8,413 bases of DNA. It comes from CALZJC01 sp041574955 (GTDB lineage: Bacteria > Acidobacteriota > Thermoanaerobaculia > Multivoradales > JAHEKO01). Position numbers and translations under genes: made by a program. The DNA lies in the NCBI GenBank assembly GCA_041574955.1, contig JBFGNS010000173.1, positions 1-8,413 of the forward strand. Reading direction: 5' to 3'. The stretch's first letter is position 1. Each line of letters starts with the position of its first letter. Shown one piece after another: positions 5,428 through 8,413 of this stretch. A model generated the notes under the pieces. That model did no database searches. It was given only the letters and a program-made list of their open reading frames with translations, and was not told the DNA's origin.

Positions 5428-8274
5428 ATGCCACGCCGTACCGCCATCGAGGTCGTCAAGGCCTCGACCCACAACCTCAAGGGGATCGACTGCCGCATCC
5501 CGCACCGCGCGGTGACGGTGGTGACCGGGCCGTCGGGAGCCGGCAAGTCCTCGCTGGCGTTCGACACGGTCTACGCCGAAGGCCAGCGCCGGTTCGTCGA
5601 GTCGATGTCGACCTACGCGCGTCAGTTCCTGCAGCAGATGGAGCGCCCGCCGGTCGCCGAGCTGCGCAACGTGCTGCCGCCGGTGGCGCTCGAGGCCAAG
5701 AACTCGGTGCGCAACGCGCGCTCGACCGTCGGCACCATCACCGAGACCTACGACGTGCTGCGGCTGCTGTTCACCCACCTCGGGGAGGTGCACTGCCCGG
5801 AGGGTCACGGACCGGTCGGCGCGGCGACGCCGGACGAGGCGGCGGCGGCGCTGGCCGGGGGCGCGGCCGGCGAGCGGTTCACCCTGGTGGCACCGCTGGC
5901 GCGGCCGGCGAGAAAGGCCAACGAGGCGCTGCGCGAGCTGGTGCGGCAGGGCTTCGCCCGCCGGCTGGAGGGCGACGAGGTGGTGCGCATGACCTCGAGC
6001 GCGCGCTGGCCGAAGGCGCTCGACCCGCTGCCGCTGGTGCTCGGCCGCTTCGCCGCCGGCGACGCCGCGCGCGGCCGCGTGGCGGCGGCGGTCGAGGAGG
6101 GTTACCGGCTGGCCGCCGGCGGCGTGGTGGCGCGCGGCGACGGCGAGCTGCACTTCTCTCGCGGTCTCGGCTGCAGAGAGTGCGGCCGCCGGCTACCGCG
6201 GCCGGTGCCGGCGCTGTTCTCGTTCAACTCACCGCTCGGTGCCTGCCCCGAGTGCCAGGGGTTCGGTCGGGTCATCGGCATCGACCGTGAGCGGGTGGTG
6301 CCGGATCCCGGATGGAGCCTCGGCGAGCGGCCGATCGCACCGTGGAACACACCGGCCTACGAGGAGCTGTACGACCAGCTGTTCGCCGCCGCCGGCGAGC
6401 ACGGCGTGCCGCTCGACGTCGCCTGGCGGGACCTGCCGCAGGAGATGCGCGACTGGGTGTGGAGCGGCGACGGCGACTTCACCAACCTGGAGCAGTTCTT
6501 CGCCTGGCTGGAGCGGCGCTCCTACAAGGTGCACGTGCGGGTGCTGCTGGCGCGCTACCGCGCCTACGACCCGTGCCCGGGATGCGCCGGCAGCCGCATG
6601 CGGCCCGAGGCGTTGGCGGTGACGGTCAACGGCGAGACCCTGCCCCAGCTCACCGGTCGCAGCATCGAGCTGCTGCGCCACTGGCTGCGGGCGCAAGCGT
6701 GGAGCGCGCGCCAGCGCGAGATCGCCGGCCACCTGATCGAAGCGCTGGAGGAGCGGGTCGAGACGCTCCACCGGGTCGGTCTCGACTATCTGACCCTCGA
6801 CCGCCAGGCGCGCACCCTGTCGGGCGGCGAGACGCAGCGCATCCACCTGGCGGCGGCGCTGGGCTCGGGCCTCACCTCGACCCTGTACGTGCTGGACGAG
6901 CCGACCATCGGACTCCATCCGCGCGACAGCGAGAAGCTGCTCGAGCTGTTGCGCGACCTGGCCGCGCGCGGCAACACGGTGCTGGTGGTGGAGCACGACC
7001 GCACCCTGATCCAGGGCGCCGACTGGCTGATCGACCTCGGCCCGGCGGCCGGCGAGCGCGGCGGCCGGGTGGTCGCCGAGGGCCGGGTGGAGCGGGTGCT
7101 GGCCGACGAGCGGTCGCTCACCGCCGCCTACCTGCGGCAGCGCTCGCCGACCCCGGCGCGCCAGCACCTGGCGCGCTTCCGCCGCGAGCAGGGGCGGGCA
7201 TCGCTCGAGAGCGAGCTCGAGACCCGCCGGCGGATCAGCGTGCGCGCCGCCGCCGCCCACAACCTGAAGGGCTTCGACCTGAGCTTCCCGCTCGACGCGC
7301 TGGTGGCGGTCACCGGGGTGTCGGGCTCGGGCAAGTCGACCCTGGTCGAGAACGTGCTGTGGGCCAACTACCACCGCGGCCGGGGCGTGGTCGACGTCGA
7401 TCCCGGCGCCTGCGGGGCGCTCGAGGGGCTGGAGCAGTTGCACGACATCGTGCTGGTCGACCAGGCGCCTCTCGGCCGCTCCAGCCGCTCCAACCCGATC
7501 ACCTACCTCAAGGCGTACGACCAGATCCGCAAGCTGTTCGCCGCCGAGCCCGCCGCCAGGCGGGCACGCATCGCTGCCGGCCACTTCTCGTTCAACCTCA
7601 AACACGGGCGCTGCCCGCAGTGCGAGGGCACCGGCACCCTCGAGGTCGACATGCAGTTCATGGCGCCCGTGGCGGTGACCTGCGACGCCTGCAACGGGCG
7701 CCGTTTCAAGCCCGAGGTGCTGGCGGTTCGCTGCCGCGGCCTGACCATCGCCGAGACGCTCGAGCTGACGGTCGAGCGGGCGCTCGAGCAGTTCGCCGAC
7801 CAGAAGCGGCTGTGCAAGCGGCTGAGCTGCCTGGTCGAGGTCGGGCTCGGCTACCTGCGGCTGGGACAGCCGACCTCGACGCTGTCGGGTGGCGAGGCGC
7901 AGCGGCTCAAGCTGGCCAGCTATCTCGACGGCGGCCGCCAGGACAAGCCGCGTCTGTTCCTGTTCGACGAGCCCACCACCGGTCTCCACCTGGCCGACAT
8001 CGACCTGCTCTACCAGACGCTGCGGCGTCTGGTGGGGCGCGGCGAGGGCGTGGTGGTGGTCGAGCACAGCCTCGACCTGGTGGGGCGTGCCGACTGGATC
8101 GTGGACCTCGGTCCGGGCGGCGGCGTGCACGGCGGCAAGCTGCTCTACTCGGGACCGCTGGCGCCGTTCCTCGACACCGTCGACAGCCCCACCGCCGACG
8201 AGCTGCGGCGTCACCTCGACTGGCGGCGACGGCGGCCGCGGGCGCGCCGCTCGGCGTCTGCGAGAATCGGGTGA
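5428..8274 (+). CDS. uvrA: UvrA-family excinuclease ABC ATPase, diverged
   Basis: This 948-residue protein has the tandem ATPase design of UvrA, the damage sensor of nucleotide excision repair that loads UvrB. ATPase I: Walker A GPSGAGKSS (34-42), signature LSGGETQR (464-471), Walker B LYVLDEPT (486-493), VEHD (521-524). ATPase II: GVSGSGKST (630-638), SNP-ITY loop with Q679, LSGGEAQR (819-826), LFLFDEPTTGL (843-853), VEHS (878-881). Zinc modules are complete at C249/C252/C273/C276 and C729/C732/C752/C755, with the family CxxC at 383/386. Oddities: the Q-loop Gln of ATPase I is Ala90 (LEAKN where UvrA has I[DE]QKT), the HCPxCG motif reads HCPEGHG (122-128), and residues 127-248 (UvrB-binding region) and 280-375 (insertion domain) are poorly conserved. 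It may be a UvrA paralogue rather than the housekeeping copy. The start codon lacks a clear ribosome binding site. The stop overlaps the next gene. Confidence 0.88.
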   Translation: MPRRTAIEVVKASTHNLKGIDCRIPHRAVTVVTGPSGAGKSSLAFDTVYAEGQRRFVESMSTYARQFLQQMERPPVAELRNVLPPVALEAKNSVRNARSTVGTITETYDVLRLLFTHLGEVHCPEGHGPVGAATPDEAAAALAGGAAGERFTLVAPLARPARKANEALRELVRQGFARRLEGDEVVRMTSSARWPKALDPLPLVLGRFAAGDAARGRVAAAVEEGYRLAAGGVVARGDGELHFSRGLGCRECGRRLPRPVPALFSFNSPLGACPECQGFGRVIGIDRERVVPDPGWSLGERPIAPWNTPAYEELYDQLFAAAGEHGVPLDVAWRDLPQEMRDWVWSGDGDFTNLEQFFAWLERRSYKVHVRVLLARYRAYDPCPGCAGSRMRPEALAVTVNGETLPQLTGRSIELLRHWLRAQAWSARQREIAGHLIEALEERVETLHRVGLDYLTLDRQARTLSGGETQRIHLAAALGSGLTSTLYVLDEPTIGLHPRDSEKLLELLRDLAARGNTVLVVEHDRTLIQGADWLIDLGPAAGERGGRVVAEGRVERVLADERSLTAAYLRQRSPTPARQHLARFRREQGRASLESELETRRRISVRAAAAHNLKGFDLSFPLDALVAVTGVSGSGKSTLVENVLWANYHRGRGVVDVDPGACGALEGLEQLHDIVLVDQAPLGRSSRSNPITYLKAYDQIRKLFAAEPAARRARIAAGHFSFNLKHGRCPQCEGTGTLEVDMQFMAPVAVTCDACNGRRFKPEVLAVRCRGLTIAETLELTVERALEQFADQKRLCKRLSCLVEVGLGYLRLGQPTSTLSGGEAQRLKLASYLDGGRQDKPRLFLFDEPTTGLHLADIDLLYQTLRRLVGRGEGVVVVEHSLDLVGRADWIVDLGPGGGVHGGKLLYSGPLAPFLDTVDSPTADELRRHLDWRRRRPRARRSASARIG

Positions 8275-8413
8275 TGGCCGCCCGCCGCTGGCAGACCGCC
8301 CTCGCCACCGCCGGCGCCGTGTTCGTCGGCGCCGTGCTGCTGGTGGCCGCCTGGGCCAAGGCGCTCGACCCCGAGGCGTTCGCCGAGCAGATCGTCAGCG
8401 AGGGTCTGGCACC
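8274..8413 (+). CDS. Membrane protein, DoxX/MauE-like, 3'-truncated by window edge
   Basis: The first 46 residues are visible. A short basic start (MAARRW) is followed by a hydrophobic segment (about 8-27) and then AWAKALDPEAFAEQI (26-40). The pattern of a first membrane helix ending in AK, then LDP and an F-A-x-x-I helix, is typical of the DoxX/MauE family of four-helix membrane proteins, which are linked to thiol/disulphide or quinone redox chemistry and to maturation of periplasmic enzymes. The ATG shares its A with the uvrA stop (TGATG, 8272-8276), which suggests translational coupling. A GTG at 8271 is in frame and could also start it. The family call rests on a short stretch, so it is moderate; the presence of a gene here is likely. 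Confidence 0.6.
   Translation, partial: MAARRWQTALATAGAVFVGAVLLVAAWAKALDPEAFAEQIVSEGLA

Noticed and set aside
5101..6153. A 350-codon - strand frame spanning the PBP1B-uvrA spacer
   Set aside because: It overlaps two strongly supported genes and the spacer, and has low-complexity composition with no domain.
6229..8214. A 661-codon - strand open frame opposite the uvrA-family gene
   Set aside because: It is a shadow of the UvrA-family coding sequence, with biased composition and no domain.
1..8413. tRNA, rRNA, CRISPR, insertion sequence or phage features
   Set aside because: No cloverleaf, regular short repeats, transposase motifs or terminal inverted repeats were seen by eye on either strand.

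Overview
This is a very GC-rich, gene-dense window that reads as ordinary chromosome of an acidobacterium-like organism. The lineage call is an inference. It rests mainly on an exported VWFA-related protein of the type expanded in Acidobacteriota (TIGR03436-like), plus the base composition and a Gram-negative type class A penicillin-binding protein with a UB2H domain. A Thermoanaerobaculia-like member is plausible but not provable from the window.

Layout: (1) From the left edge to 818 on the + strand is the 3' part of a LuxE-like acyl-protein synthetase. It aligns along the family but lacks nearly all recognisable catalytic motifs. (2) Running convergently on the - strand (2853 down to 843) is a two-gene exported-protein unit: a periplasmic thioredoxin-fold protein with a CPYC active site, then a VWFA-related protein, 37 bases apart. 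(3) A 89-base divergent spacer (2854-2942) holds a perfect 19-bp palindrome and a candidate -10 for the - strand unit. (4) On the + strand, 2943-5342 encodes a complete PBP1B-like bifunctional peptidoglycan synthase. (5) After an 85-base spacer with an inverted repeat and a plausible -10, 5428-8274 encodes a UvrA-family ABC ATPase whose first-half features depart from canonical UvrA. (6) The uvrA stop overlaps the start of a truncated membrane protein gene (8274 to the edge) resembling the DoxX/MauE family.

Functionally the window combines envelope work (cell-wall polymerisation, periplasmic thiol chemistry, an exported VWA protein and perhaps a MauE-like redox membrane protein) with a DNA-repair type ATPase. 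No tRNA, rRNA, CRISPR array, insertion sequence or phage signal was seen. The sequence does not show an obvious new multi-gene system. The strongest leads are the degenerate LuxE-like protein, the diverged UvrA coupled to a MauE/DoxX-like gene, and the palindrome between the divergent envelope genes.
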